A stretch of 64,000 nucleotides of DNA, taken from positions 2,235,501 to 2,299,500 of the forward strand of contig NZ_FJUR01000001.1 of assembly GCF_900067135.1 (NCBI RefSeq). Direction: 5' to 3'. The stretch is from Rhizobium sp. 9140. Its GTDB lineage: Bacteria; Pseudomonadota; Alphaproteobacteria; Rhizobiales; Rhizobiaceae. Below are positions 28,297 through 37,168 of this stretch, in pieces (position 1 is the stretch's first letter; the number at the start of each line of letters is the position of its first letter). Under the pieces are notes generated by a model. The model was not told where the DNA came from, ran no database searches, and saw only the letters and a program-made list of their open reading frames with translations. A program made the translations under genes and the position numbers.

Positions 28297-30477
28297 ATGA
28301 CCATTCGATCCAAGCTTTTCGCAACGGTAGCGATGCCGTTGCTTACAATGACGATAGGCTTGCAGCCGGCCCTGGCCGACGCGCAGATGAAGCCGTTCCA
28401 GGTGGCGCAGGCCGATCCGGAAGAGGAATTGCCCAGAAAGCGTAGGCCTGCCGAAGGACAGCAGGAAGCGGCGCCGCAACAGCAGGCGGAGCCTTCCGAG
28501 AGTGGCGAAGGCCGCCCGAGCCGCGAAGAGCGCCGCAAGCAGCGCGACGCCGAGCAGCAATCGGGTGAAGAGCAGCCGCAGGCCCAGCCCTCGGGCGACG
28601 ACACGCCCCGCCCGAGCCGCGAGGAGCGTCGCAAACAGCGCGAGGCCGAGCAGCAGCAAAAGAATGAGCAGGCGGCTCCCGATGCCCAACCGGCCGGCGA
28701 GGACGCGCCGCGCCCGAGCCGCGAGGAACGTCGCAAGCAGCGCGAGGCCGAGCAGCAGAAGCAGAATGGCGAGCAGGCACAGCCCGAGGGCCAGCCGATG
28801 CCGGACCTCGATGGGCAGGCGCCGCGCCAAAGCCGCGAAGAGCGTCGCAAGCAGCGCGAGGCCGAACAGCAGAAGAAGCAGAACGGCGCCGACACGCAAG
28901 AGCAGATCAAGCCATCCGATCTCGACGCGGCCCGGCCGCGCCAGACAGGGCAGGACACCGACGCACCGGATGCCGCCGAACGCAAGCGCCAGCGCGAAGA
29001 GCGCATCCGCAAGCGTGAGGCGGAACGCCTCAACGGGCAACAGAATGGCGACAATGCCGAGCAGCCCGCAGCCGGTGACCGTCAGCCGGCTGCCGGCGAC
29101 ATGACCGACGAAGAGCGGGCTCGCATCCGCGCCGAGCGCCGCAAACAGCGCGAGGCCGAGGGCCAGCAGGCAGAGGACCCGGCACGTCCGGGCGGCGAGC
29201 CGGACGCCACGGATCCCGCGCAGGCGGGCGACAACGGCGCCAACCGGGATCGTCCCGCGCGGGACGTCGTGGACAAGCGTTCGCGCGAAGAGCGCGAGAA
29301 GCTGGCGCGCGACCCGTCGAAGAGCGATGAGACGGTCGTTCTGCCGGTCGAGAACGGTGCCGCCGTGCTCGACAGCGACAAGGACGCCGACAATCGCGGT
29401 AATGACGACACCCGAGACCGCCGCCGTCGCGAGCGTGAACAGGTCCGCCAGGAACGCGACAACCAGCCGCCGCCGCGCACCGATGCAGACGCGCAGTCGG
29501 ACCACCGCGAACGCCGGCCGGATCGTGAAGAGCTGAACGCCGCCATCAACGAACGCGGCCGCCGCATCGACCGGGCGCCGGAATTCGATGCCGGCGATCT
29601 CATCGACGCGCTGACGGGTCAACGTCCACGCATCGAGGAACAGCGCAACAACCGCACCGTGCTCGACTTCGGCGACGAGATCGTCGTGCGCAGCGACGAT
29701 CGTCCGCGCCTGCGTCGCGATGCGCGCGAAACCTATTACGAGGAACTGCCGCGTGGGAGAACCCGCGAGGTCATCGAGCGTCCGAATGGCATGCGTGTCG
29801 TGACGATCTACAATCGTTACGGCGATGTCATCCAGCGCACGCGTATCGATCGCGATGGCGAAGAGTACCTGATGGTCTATGCGCCTGACGTCGGCGACGA
29901 AAAGCGCCCGCCGCTCTATGACGCCGGGGAGGACCTGCCGCCCATGCGCCTGACAGTGCCGGTGCGCGACTACATCATTGATACCTCGACGCAGCCGGAT
30001 CGCGACTATTACGATTTCCTGGCCGAGCCGCCGGTGGAACGGGTCGAGCGGACCTATTCTCTGGACGAGGTCCGGAACTCCGCCCGTATCCGCGACAAGG
30101 TGCGCCGTATCGATCTCGATACCATCACCTTCGCCACGGGTAGCGCCGAGGTCCCGACATCTCAGGCAAAGACCCTGCGCAAGGTCGCGGACGCGATGAT
30201 CGAGGTGATCGACAAGGATCCTGGCGAGACCTTCCTGATCGAAGGTCACACCGATGCGGTCGGCTCCGACCAGTCGAACCTCGTTCTCTCCGACGAACGG
30301 GCCGAATCGGTTGCCGCGCTTCTGACCGACATCTACGAGATCCCGCCGGAAAACCTGGTTACCCAAGGCTATGGTGAGCGATTCCTCAAGGTCCGCACGT
30401 CGGAAGCCGAGCAGGAAAACCGCCGCGTCACCATTCGACGCGTTACCCCGCTCGTCCGGCCTGTCGCCCAGAAGTAA
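28297..30477 (+). CDS. OmpA-family outer-membrane protein with charged repeats
   Basis: About 726 residues. A signal peptide ends near residue 28 (GLQPALADA). Residues 40 to about 450 are low-complexity and very rich in Arg, Glu, Gln, Asp and Pro. They contain four close copies of a 15-residue unit PSREERRKQREAEQQ (residues 74-88, 106-120, 140-154 and, as QSREERRKQREAEQQ, 178-192) and degenerate copies near 228-245 and 277-291. A conserved part (residues 450-620) precedes the OmpA C-terminal peptidoglycan-binding domain (TITFATGSAEVP, LIEGHTDAVGSDQSN, NRRVTIRRV). AGGAGG six bases before the ATG fixes the start. It probably links outer membrane and wall; the role of the repeats is unknown. Confidence 0.85.
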   Translation: MTIRSKLFATVAMPLLTMTIGLQPALADAQMKPFQVAQADPEEELPRKRRPAEGQQEAAPQQQAEPSESGEGRPSREERRKQRDAEQQSGEEQPQAQPSGDDTPRPSREERRKQREAEQQQKNEQAAPDAQPAGEDAPRPSREERRKQREAEQQKQNGEQAQPEGQPMPDLDGQAPRQSREERRKQREAEQQKKQNGADTQEQIKPSDLDAARPRQTGQDTDAPDAAERKRQREERIRKREAERLNGQQNGDNAEQPAAGDRQPAAGDMTDEERARIRAERRKQREAEGQQAEDPARPGGEPDATDPAQAGDNGANRDRPARDVVDKRSREEREKLARDPSKSDETVVLPVENGAAVLDSDKDADNRGNDDTRDRRRREREQVRQERDNQPPPRTDADAQSDHRERRPDREELNAAINERGRRIDRAPEFDAGDLIDALTGQRPRIEEQRNNRTVLDFGDEIVVRSDDRPRLRRDARETYYEELPRGRTREVIERPNGMRVVTIYNRYGDVIQRTRIDRDGEEYLMVYAPDVGDEKRPPLYDAGEDLPPMRLTVPVRDYIIDTSTQPDRDYYDFLAEPPVERVERTYSLDEVRNSARIRDKVRRIDLDTITFATGSAEVPTSQAKTLRKVADAMIEVIDKDPGETFLIEGHTDAVGSDQSNLVLSDERAESVAALLTDIYEIPPENLVTQGYGERFLKVRTSEAEQENRRVTIRRVTPLVRPVAQK
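28516..28872 (+). repeat. In-frame tandem-like repeats in the OmpA-family gene
   Basis: Four 45-base units start at 28516, 28612, 28714 and 28828, separated by variable acidic/Gln-rich linkers. The unit spacing grows from 96 to 102 to 114 bases. Unit DNA sequences share long stretches such as GAGCGTCGCAAGCAGCGCGA with few silent differences, so recent duplication or gene conversion is likely. Confidence 0.85.
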
Positions 30478-30552
30478 GGGTTTGAGTTGGGAGGCGGACG
30501 GCCAGACATGGCCGCCCGCCCAGAATTTGCCACGTTCAAGGCCATGAAGATG

Positions 30553-30585
30553 AAGAACCCGGTGCTCGTCGCGCCGGGTTCTTTT
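30553..30585 (+). terminator. Intrinsic terminator after the OmpA-family gene
   Basis: A 10-base stem AAGAACCCGG (30553-30562) and CCGGGTTCTT (30574-30583) with an 11-base loop leads into TTTTC. It ends 15 bases before the next start codon, so the downstream gene must have its own promoter or rely on read-through. A further GC-rich imperfect hairpin lies at about 30492-30525. Confidence 0.8.
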
Positions 30586-30599
30586 CGTCTGGACGTCTC

Positions 30600-31334
30600 A
30601 TGAAAACAATTCTTCTCCTGCCGCTCCTCGCCGCCCTCGGCTCGGCTGCGCCGGCCTTGGCCCGCGACGGCCTGCTGGAACCGAAGCTGCATATTACCGC
30701 AGGCAGCAAGACACCGCGCGTGGCGCTGACGTTCGACGCCTGCATGGGGCTGGCAGACCAGCGCATCATCTCCGTCCTCATCGAAAACCGCATCCGGGCG
30801 ACGATCTTCATCACGCAGCGCTGGCTGACGCGGAACCCGGAGGCATTCGCGATCTTCCTGGCGCATGCCGATCTCTTCGAGTTGGAAAACCATGGTACGA
30901 TGCATGTGCCGGCCATCGATCGTCCGGTACCCGTCTACGGCATCGTCTCAGCCGGCTCTGCGCAGGCTGTCGAGGCCGAAGTCATGGGCGGAGCGAAGGC
31001 GTTGGTCGCCAGCGGCGCACCACAACCCCACTGGTTTCGCGGCGCTACGGCGAAGTACACAGCATCCTCGATCGCGCAGATCCGGGCGGCCGGGTTCGAT
31101 GTCGCGGGCTACTCGCTGAATGGCGACGATGGATCGCTGCTGGGTGCAAAAATGGCCACGCGGCGGATCGCCAACGCCCATGATGGCGACGTCATCATCT
31201 CGCATATCAACCAGCCGACACATGCAGCCGGCGAAGGCGTTGCGGCCGGTATCCTCGCCTTGAAGGCGAAGGGATATGATTTCGTTCGGCTCGACGCCGT
31301 CCATGAGGAAGGCAGCAACGCGACCGTCAACTGA
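30600..31334 (+). CDS. Polysaccharide deacetylase-like (NodB-fold) secreted protein
   Basis: 244 residues. A signal peptide (MKTILLLPLLAALGSAAPAL) is followed by the NodB-homology fold. Motif 1 reads VALTFDACMG (D46), so the second Asp of the common TFDDG is missing. The metal pair H98/H102 is present in ENHGTMH. A later strand HWFRGATAKY and DGDVIISHINQP match motifs 3 and 5. It may deacetylate a cell-wall or exopolysaccharide sugar, or be a variant with altered metal binding. Subfamilies with TFDAC are common in rhizobia to my knowledge, but the substrate is undefined. Confidence 0.8.
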   Translation: MKTILLLPLLAALGSAAPALARDGLLEPKLHITAGSKTPRVALTFDACMGLADQRIISVLIENRIRATIFITQRWLTRNPEAFAIFLAHADLFELENHGTMHVPAIDRPVPVYGIVSAGSAQAVEAEVMGGAKALVASGAPQPHWFRGATAKYTASSIAQIRAAGFDVAGYSLNGDDGSLLGAKMATRRIANAHDGDVIISHINQPTHAAGEGVAAGILALKAKGYDFVRLDAVHEEGSNATVN

Positions 31335-31343
31335 CGCGTCGTT

Positions 31344-31859
31344 TCATCGCCGCTTGAGCCCGCAGGTCGCCTCCACGAAATCGGCTATGACGCCGGTATC
31401 ATCAAGATCGAACACCGGAAGGCCTGCGTCGGGAACGGCGTGATCGGCCGCGATGGCGAGGATGTGCGGGTCGCCGGGCGCCAACGGCTCGCGGTTCTTC
31501 GCCTCCAGCCGTCGCGCCTCGATCTTCGGGATCGGTTCGCGCTTGTAGCCTTCTATGAGAACGAGATCGCAAGGCGCGAGACGCGCAAGAATGGCCTCGA
31601 AAGACGGTTCCGGCTCGCCGCGAAGCTCATGCATGATGGCAAAGCGGGTGCCTGAAACGATCGTCACCTCATGCGCCCCGGCCTCGCGATGCCGCCAGCT
31701 GTCGGCGCCAATTTTGTCGATGTCGAAATCGTGGTGCGCATGCTTCACGGTGGAAACCCTGTAACCCCGCGCCGTAAGTTCCGTCACCAGCCTGACGGCA
31801 AGCCCGGTCTTCCCGGAATTCTTCCAGCCGGCAATGCCGAAGATCTTCGGTGCGGTCAT
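31344..31859 (-). CDS. mobB: Molybdopterin-guanine dinucleotide biosynthesis adaptor MobB
   Basis: 171 residues. The P-loop reads GIAGWKNSGKTGLAVRL at the N-terminus, followed by VSTVKHAHHDFDIDK and DSWRHREAGA, as in the GTP-binding MobB. MobB assists MobA in attaching GMP to molybdopterin. It follows mobA with a 4-base overlap. Its end faces the polysaccharide deacetylase-like gene 9 bases away. Confidence 0.93.
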   Translation of the reverse strand: MTAPKIFGIAGWKNSGKTGLAVRLVTELTARGYRVSTVKHAHHDFDIDKIGADSWRHREAGAHEVTIVSGTRFAIMHELRGEPEPSFEAILARLAPCDLVLIEGYKREPIPKIEARRLEAKNREPLAPGDPHILAIAADHAVPDAGLPVFDLDDTGVIADFVEATCGLKRR

Positions 31860-32509
31860 GGTTTTATGGTACCCGCGCCGAAAAGCATCCGCTCGATCAT
31901 CTCGACATCCCCCGGCCTGTTCATGTTCGTGAAGGGATCAATATCTTCGCAGGCGTCGCTCGTCTCTGTGAAATCAACGACGACATGTGGATGCTGCTCG
32001 ATGAAGCCGCGGACCCGTCGCTTGGCATCCGCTGCGATGAAACGCTCGAGATCGTCGGCAAGCGAAGAGGACCAGAGTGCGAAGACGGGATGCAGGGTAT
32101 CCCTGGATGCCGCCACGGCGATCACGGTGTTCGTCTCTTGGAGAGCGCTCAGAAGTCGGCGTACGAACGCACACGGGAAAAATGGAGCATCCACGGGAAC
32201 GCTGGCGACAAGCGGGATATCGCGAGATTGCGCCAAGCGCAGTCCGGCGAGAATGCCCGCAAGCGGACCGAACACCCCCGGCATCGCATCGGGGATGGTT
32301 TCGATATCCGGGGCCAGTCCCGGGAAAGCAGGAGCACCGTTGAAGGCGAGAGCGGTCACCTGCGGCCGCAGCCGCTCAAGGGCGCGTATGGCGAGCGGTA
32401 TGCCGCCAAGGCGCAGGGCGGCCTTGTCGCGCCCCATGCGGCGCGACAGACCGCCAGCGAGCACGACGCCGAGGATGGTTCGCGGTACATCTGCCGCCGG
32501 AGATGTCAT
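31856..32509 (-). CDS. mobA: Molybdenum cofactor guanylyltransferase MobA
   Basis: 217 residues. The nucleotidyltransferase signature VLAGGLSRRMGRDKAALRLGG is at the N-terminus, and a metal-binding VPVDAPFFP lies near the middle. The enzyme makes the bis-MGD form of the molybdenum cofactor used by DMSO-reductase-type enzymes such as nitrate reductase or formate dehydrogenase. It lies between moaA and mobB on the minus strand; 49 bases separate it from moaA and may hold only a ribosome binding site. Confidence 0.94.
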   Translation of the reverse strand: MTSPAADVPRTILGVVLAGGLSRRMGRDKAALRLGGIPLAIRALERLRPQVTALAFNGAPAFPGLAPDIETIPDAMPGVFGPLAGILAGLRLAQSRDIPLVASVPVDAPFFPCAFVRRLLSALQETNTVIAVAASRDTLHPVFALWSSSLADDLERFIAADAKRRVRGFIEQHPHVVVDFTETSDACEDIDPFTNMNRPGDVEMIERMLFGAGTIKP

Positions 32510-32558
32510 GGATCGGAAGACTCAATAGTCATCGTGTGCACGAGCAGGATCGGTCACG

Positions 32559-33623
32559 TCAGCCGCCCGTCACGCTCATGTGCCGCGCGACGGCCGGACG
32601 GTTCTGCGTGCGGTCGATGATGAAGTCGTGGCCTTTCGGCTTGCGCCCGATCGCCTCATCGATCACCTGCGACAGAAGAGCGTCTTCCGGGGATGCGCGA
32701 ACGGCGGCCCGAAGATCCGCGGCATCGTTCTGCCCGAGGCACATGTAGAGCGTGCCCGTGCAGGTCAGCCGCACCCGATTGCAGCTTTCGCAGAAATTAT
32801 GCGTCATCGGCGTGATGAGGCCGAGCCGCCCGCCGGTTTCCGCGACCGTCATATAACGCGCCGGGCCGCCCGTGGCATAAGCGTTGTCGGTCAGGCTGAA
32901 GATCTTCGCCAGCCGGTCGCGCATCTCGGACAGCGGCATGTACCGATCCGTCCGGTCCTCCTCGATCTCTCCCATCGGCATCGTCTCGATCAGCGTCAGG
33001 TCCATGCCGCGGCCGTGCGCCCAGCGAATCATGTCGGGGATCTCAAGATCGTTGAAGCCCTTAAGAGCGACAGCATTGATCTTCACGTGGATGCCTGCCG
33101 CCTGCGCGGCATCGATGCCTTCGAGCACTTTTGACAGATCCCCCCAGCGGGTGATCTCCTTGAACTTCACCGGGTCGAGCGTATCCATTGACACGTTGAT
33201 GCGCTTCACGCCGGCGTCTGCCAGTTCCTGTGCATAGCGCGCGAGCTGCGAGCCGTTGGTGGTCAGGGTCAACTCGTCCAGCGTTCCCTCTTCGATCTTT
33301 TTGCCCAGCGCCCGCACGAGATGCATGATGTTCTTGCGCACCAGAGGCTCACCGCCGGTCAGCCGCAGTTTGCGCACGCCCTTTTCGATGAAGGCGGAAC
33401 AGATGCGTTCCAACTCTTCCAGCGTCAGGAGATCCTTCTTCGGCAGGAAGTTCATGTTCTCCGCCATGCAATAGGTGCAGCGGAAATCGCAGCGGTCGGT
33501 GACGGAGACACGAAGGTAAGTGACCGCCCGGCCGAACGGATCGATCATCGGCGCGGTGGAGTTCGCGAGCGCCATGGCTCCGCGCTTGTCGATCGGGCGT
33601 CTGTCGATAATGATGGTGTTCAC
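32559..33623 (-). CDS. moaA: GTP 3',8-cyclase MoaA
   Basis: About 354 residues. The radical-SAM cluster [11 protein letters not shown] lies near residue 40, SAM-binding [13 protein letters not shown] follows, and the second Fe-S site is in [21 protein letters not shown]. The protein ends in the expected ...SVTGG double Gly. It performs the first step of molybdopterin synthesis with MoaC. I chose the GTG at 33623 because GGAG precedes it by six bases and the residues VNTIIIDR fit rhizobial homologues; a downstream ATG at 33575 is a less supported alternative, and the longer frame is spurious. Confidence 0.94.
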   Translation of the reverse strand: MNTIIIDRRPIDKRGAMALANSTAPMIDPFGRAVTYLRVSVTDRCDFRCTYCMAENMNFLPKKDLLTLEELERICSAFIEKGVRKLRLTGGEPLVRKNIMHLVRALGKKIEEGTLDELTLTTNGSQLARYAQELADAGVKRINVSMDTLDPVKFKEITRWGDLSKVLEGIDAAQAAGIHVKINAVALKGFNDLEIPDMIRWAHGRGMDLTLIETMPMGEIEEDRTDRYMPLSEMRDRLAKIFSLTDNAYATGGPARYMTVAETGGRLGLITPMTHNFCESCNRVRLTCTGTLYMCLGQNDAADLRAAVRASPEDALLSQVIDEAIGRKPKGHDFIIDRTQNRPAVARHMSVTGG

Positions 33624-33728
33624 AAGCGTCTCCGTCGTCCTGCCCACAAACATCGTGCCTGGGACGACACCCGTCAAGGCCGGCTGTGGTCGGCGGCCTG
33701 CAATGAGGCCATCCAATGCGGGCTGTGT

Positions 33729-33751
33729 CAGTTTCCTTGAGAGGGAAACTG
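33729..33751. promoter_or_regulatory. Hairpin in the moaA/DUF971 divergent region
   Basis: A perfect 8-base stem CAGTTTCC/GGAAACTG with a 7-base loop lies in the 193-base gap, about 105 bases before the moaA start and 65 bases before the DUF971 start. It may be an operator or part of either leader. I see no recognisable molybdenum-cofactor riboswitch. Confidence 0.4.
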
Positions 33752-33816
33752 CGCTAGGTCTCTGAAAAATCAAGCGGTGGCTGACGCACGGGCGTAACGG
33801 GCGCGGAGGGACGGAC

Positions 33817-34218
33817 ATGACGAGCGAGATCTGGCCGAAGGAATTGCGTGTCTCCAAGGACCGGAGGACGCTGACCGTGACCTTCAATGACGGGGTCGCC
33901 GGCGTCCTTCCCGCCGAGATGCTGCGCGTGCTTTCGCCATCGGCGGAAGTCCAGGGGCATGGTCCAGGCCAGAAGGTCACCGTGCCCGGCAAGCGCAACG
34001 TCGCCATTGCCGCGATGACGCCGACGGGAAACTACGCCGTGCGGATCGCTTTCGACGATGGCCACGACACCGGCATCTTCACCTGGGCCTACCTGCGGGA
34101 ACTCAGCATCGACGGTGCCACGCCCTTCGCGGCTTACGAACAGGAATTGCGTGCCAAGGGCCTCGACCGCGGCCCTGTTCGCAGCGGGCAGGGTACGAGT
34201 GAGGGCGCGGCGCGATGA
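33817..34218 (+). CDS. DUF971 domain protein
   Basis: 133 residues. The domain ([38 protein letters not shown]) is the one found at the N-terminus of gamma-butyrobetaine hydroxylase and as a stand-alone protein in bacteria. Alone, it has been linked with Fe-S or molybdenum-enzyme assembly by neighbourhood only; the place beside moaA is compatible with that but not proof. A GGAGGGACGG ribosome binding site precedes the ATG. It overlaps the LtrA gene by 4 bases. Confidence 0.85.
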   Translation: MTSEIWPKELRVSKDRRTLTVTFNDGVAGVLPAEMLRVLSPSAEVQGHGPGQKVTVPGKRNVAIAAMTPTGNYAVRIAFDDGHDTGIFTWAYLRELSIDGATPFAAYEQELRAKGLDRGPVRSGQGTSEGAAR

Positions 34219-35402
34219 GCACGTTGTTCCAGTCGCTTCGGGATCGGGCCGGCTGGATGCGCGAGCGTCGTGAGGGAGAGGACGACAAGGTCGCTTTTCC
34301 CGAGCTGTTCTTCGATCTTGTCTTCGTCTTCTCTCTGATCCAGTTATCGCACACGCTTGCCGGTCATTACTCCCTCATGGGCGCGCTCGAAGCGCTCTTG
34401 ATGATTCTCGCTGTCTGGTGGGTCTGGATCTTCACCACCTGGGTCACGAACTGGCTCGATCCGGATCGAATGCCGGTTCGCGCCATGCTGTTCGCCCTGA
34501 TGTTCGGCGCCCTGCTGCTATCGACTGCGATCAACGACGCCTTTGGCGACAAGGCGTTGCTGTTCGCCATCTCCTATGTCGCCATGCAAGTTGGCCGGTC
34601 GCTGTTCACGGTCTATGCGATGCACGGGCACAGCCCTGATAACGCGCGCGATTTCCTGCGTATCACCTGCTGGCTCGTCCTCTCCGGCGTTTTCTGGATC
34701 GCGGGCGCGCTGATCGGCGGCGAAGCACAACTGTTCATCTGGATCGCCGCGCTCACCATCGAATATGTCTCGCCTGCCGTCGGCTTCCGTGTGCCCGGAT
34801 TGGGTCGTTCCGAATTCGACGATTGGGATGTGCTTGGCGCACACATGGCCGAGCGCTGCGCTCTGTTCGTGCTGATCTGCCTCGGCGAAACGATTCTCGT
34901 GACGGGCCGCACGCTTGCCGAAATGGAGGTGACGCCGCTCGTGTTCGTTCTTGCCGTCAGCAGCTTCGGGTCGACAGTCACGATGTGGTGGATCTATTTC
35001 CGGTTCGGGCAGGAGCGGGCGGCTGCGCAGATCGAGAGCGATGAGTCGCCCGGCGAAGTCGCGCGCACCATCTTCACCTACGCCCATATCCCGGTGGTCA
35101 CAGGCATCATTCTCTGTGCCGTTGCCGATGAGTTCGTGCTCGCCCATCCCCATGGCGCGATCGACCTGAAGACGGCCAGCGCCATCATCGGCGGCCCCAT
35201 CGTGTTCCTGGCCGGCAATGTCTGGATCAAGAGTTCCGTCGCGCCGCGCCTGTCGGTCTCGCATTTCGCGGGCATCGGACTGTTTGTGCTCGCGGCACCA
35301 CTTGCTTTCGTGGTCGAGCCGCATGTCCTCCTGATCATCTCCTTCGTCATTCTCGTCATCGTCGCCGTCTGGGAATACCTGACGCTGAAATCCGTGCGTT
35401 GA
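34215..35402 (+). CDS. LtrA-family (low temperature requirement A) membrane protein
   Basis: 395 residues with about ten hydrophobic segments. The family start is seen: KVAFPELFFDLVFVFSLIQLSH, then WWVWIFTTWVTNWLDPD and an ERCALFVLICLGETI signature. Named after a Listeria mutant that failed to grow in the cold; the biochemical role is unknown. It is translationally coupled to the DUF971 gene. Confidence 0.9.
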   Translation: MSTLFQSLRDRAGWMRERREGEDDKVAFPELFFDLVFVFSLIQLSHTLAGHYSLMGALEALLMILAVWWVWIFTTWVTNWLDPDRMPVRAMLFALMFGALLLSTAINDAFGDKALLFAISYVAMQVGRSLFTVYAMHGHSPDNARDFLRITCWLVLSGVFWIAGALIGGEAQLFIWIAALTIEYVSPAVGFRVPGLGRSEFDDWDVLGAHMAERCALFVLICLGETILVTGRTLAEMEVTPLVFVLAVSSFGSTVTMWWIYFRFGQERAAAQIESDESPGEVARTIFTYAHIPVVTGIILCAVADEFVLAHPHGAIDLKTASAIIGGPIVFLAGNVWIKSSVAPRLSVSHFAGIGLFVLAAPLAFVVEPHVLLIISFVILVIVAVWEYLTLKSVR

Positions 35403-35436
35403 ACCCACATCGAACCCATCTGTAACTGGAAGAACA

Positions 35437-36015
35437 ATGCCTCTCAAAGTCTACCTCGCCGGTCCCGAAGTCTTCCTCCCCAACGCGCGGAAGATCCTTG
35501 ATCTCAAGGCGGATCGGGCGAGGGCTGCAGGATTCGAGCCTCTGAGCCCGGGCGATCTCGCCATTCCCCCTGCCGAAACGAAGTTCGGCATGGGTCTCGC
35601 GATCAGCCAGATCAATGAAGGGATGATGCGCGCGGCCGATGCTGTTATCGCCAACCTCACCCCGTTCCGCGGCGTTGCCGCCGACGTCGGCACTGCCTTC
35701 GAGGTCGGTTTCATGTGCGCGCAGGGCAAGCTTGTCTATGCCTACACGAACATCGCCCGATCCCACTACGACCGTTGCTCGGCCTATTATGGCGGCGAGA
35801 TTCGCGAGACGACAGATGGCCGGCATCGTGGGCCTGACGGCATCTCCATCGAGAACTTCGACATGGCCGACAATTTGATGCTGGATGGCGGCATCGCCGC
35901 GCGCGGTGGCGCGCTGGTGGTGGGAAATGCGGCGGCCGATGCTCTCTACACGGACCTTGCCGCCTTCGAGGAATGCCTTCGCCTACTCGCCGAGCAGCAG
36001 GGCACGACGGCCTGA
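35437..36015 (+). CDS. Nucleoside 2-deoxyribosyltransferase-like protein
   Basis: 192 residues. The N-terminus KVYLAGPEVFLPNA and the central DAVIANLTPFRGVAADVGTA with FEVGFM carry the Asp, Glu and Gly residues of the nucleoside deoxyribosyltransferase fold. Such enzymes transfer deoxyribose between bases in salvage, though some relatives are nucleotide hydrolases (DNPH1-type) or effector proteins. A purine-rich GGAAGAACA site precedes the ATG. The gene is convergent with the diguanylate cyclase. Confidence 0.85.
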   Translation: MPLKVYLAGPEVFLPNARKILDLKADRARAAGFEPLSPGDLAIPPAETKFGMGLAISQINEGMMRAADAVIANLTPFRGVAADVGTAFEVGFMCAQGKLVYAYTNIARSHYDRCSAYYGGEIRETTDGRHRGPDGISIENFDMADNLMLDGGIAARGGALVVGNAAADALYTDLAAFEECLRLLAEQQGTTA

Positions 36016-36039
36016 CCATCGATCCTCGATCGATCTTAG

Positions 36040-36057
36040 CGCGTCAGGAATGACGCG
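36040..36057. repeat. Small inverted repeat between convergent genes
   Basis: CGCGTC (36040-36045) and GACGCG (36052-36057) with a 6-base loop, flanked by further partial complementarity (TTAGCGC and GCGCT..TAA). It may be a bidirectional terminator or one copy of a dispersed palindrome. Confidence 0.4.
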
Positions 36058-36064
36058 TGGCGCT

Positions 36065-37135
36065 CTAACGGCGATAGAGAAGCCAGTTGCGGCCGGTGTC
36101 CTTCTTCATGCCGTCCTCGAACAGCATGGTCCGGTTGCGCCCGGCATTCTTGGCGCAGTAGAGTGCTACGTCGGCCTTGTTGTAGAGATCAACGGGGTCT
36201 TCCGCGAGGGAGGCCTGGCAGACGCCGATGGAAAGCGTGATCGGACCGTAGTTCACGCCCGTCTTCGAATTCTTGAACGGCGTGTTGGCCAGCGCCGTGC
36301 GGATGCGGTCGGCGACCTGCACGCATTCCTCGACGGTCTGGTCGTTGAGGATGATGGCGAACTCTTCGCCGCCGGTGCGCGCGACGAAGGCTTCCCGGCG
36401 CAGGTTCGAGCGTATGACCGTGCCGACTGTTGCGAGGATCTTGTCGCCGACCGGATGGCCGAACGTGTCGTTGACTTTCTTGAAGTGATCGATATCGGCG
36501 ATCAGAAGCCCGGTATAGGTCTTGATCTGATCCGAATTGTAGACCGACGACAGCTTCTCGTCGAAGGCCCGTCGGTTGGCGAGACGGGTAAGGGAATCGG
36601 TGTTGGCGATCCGCTTATACTCGTCCAGCTCCTGCCGGATGACATCCATCTCCACTGATTTCAGAGAGACGTTCTCGACCAGTTCCTTGCCTTGGCTCAT
36701 CGTGTCTTCGGTTGCGCGGGAAAGCAGCGTCACCGCACTGCGAAGGATCTCGACGCTCGCAGCACTTTTGTTGTTGATGTTGTCGGCGGCTTCCCCAAGA
36801 ACGCGATTGTAGCTCTCGAGCGCGAACTGCTCGTCGCGCATCAGGGCCAGCAGATCGTTCAACTGCGCGGCAAGACGGCTATGCGCGCGCTCGACGCCGG
36901 CAGCGTGATGGATATGGGCGAAGTAGCGCGCGCCGATCTCGTCAAGTTCTTCCTGCGTCGCCTTGCTGCCGAGGGCGGCCAGCTCTTTCGTCAGGCGCGG
37001 GTTCGAGCCGATGTAGGCTTCGTAATAGAGCTCGTAATTGCGCGGGATCGGGGCAATGCCCATGATCCGCATCGCAAAGGTGACCTGCGCCGCAATATCC
37101 GGAGCTTGCCCCTTAGGTGATGTCGCAGGCTGCAC
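36065..37135 (-). CDS. GGDEF-domain diguanylate cyclase
   Basis: 356 residues with no membrane segment. The N-terminal about 180 residues are helical (AMRIMGIAPIPRNYELYYEA, coiled-coil regions) and may sense or dimerise. The GGDEF domain (about 190-350) has the active loop as RTGGEEFAII, preceded by GLLIADIDHFKKVND. No EAL domain is present, so it should synthesise c-di-GMP. The allosteric RxxD site upstream is not obvious. The start is GTG with GGAGGG seven bases upstream. The leader is structured (see nearby feature). Confidence 0.92.
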   Translation of the reverse strand: MQPATSPKGQAPDIAAQVTFAMRIMGIAPIPRNYELYYEAYIGSNPRLTKELAALGSKATQEELDEIGARYFAHIHHAAGVERAHSRLAAQLNDLLALMRDEQFALESYNRVLGEAADNINNKSAASVEILRSAVTLLSRATEDTMSQGKELVENVSLKSVEMDVIRQELDEYKRIANTDSLTRLANRRAFDEKLSSVYNSDQIKTYTGLLIADIDHFKKVNDTFGHPVGDKILATVGTVIRSNLRREAFVARTGGEEFAIILNDQTVEECVQVADRIRTALANTPFKNSKTGVNYGPITLSIGVCQASLAEDPVDLYNKADVALYCAKNAGRNRTMLFEDGMKKDTGRNWLLYRR

Positions 37136-37168
37136 GAACGCCCTCCTGTTTTCCTGACCCGGGCATCG

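Noticed and set aside
28516..28872. Regularly spaced repeats as a CRISPR-like array
   Set aside because: The repeats are in frame, code for a protein motif and lie within a gene with signal peptide and OmpA domain; the spacers are also low-complexity coding sequence.
28282..30366. 694-codon frame antisense to the OmpA-like gene
   Set aside because: Leu/Ala/Arg-rich translation is the shadow of the sense Glu/Gln/Arg repeats; the sense frame has signal peptide, OmpA domain and AGGAGG site.
33624..34007. Upstream extension of MoaA
   Set aside because: It would overlap the divergent DUF971 gene, and a GTG with a good ribosome binding site at 33623 fits rhizobial MoaA starts.
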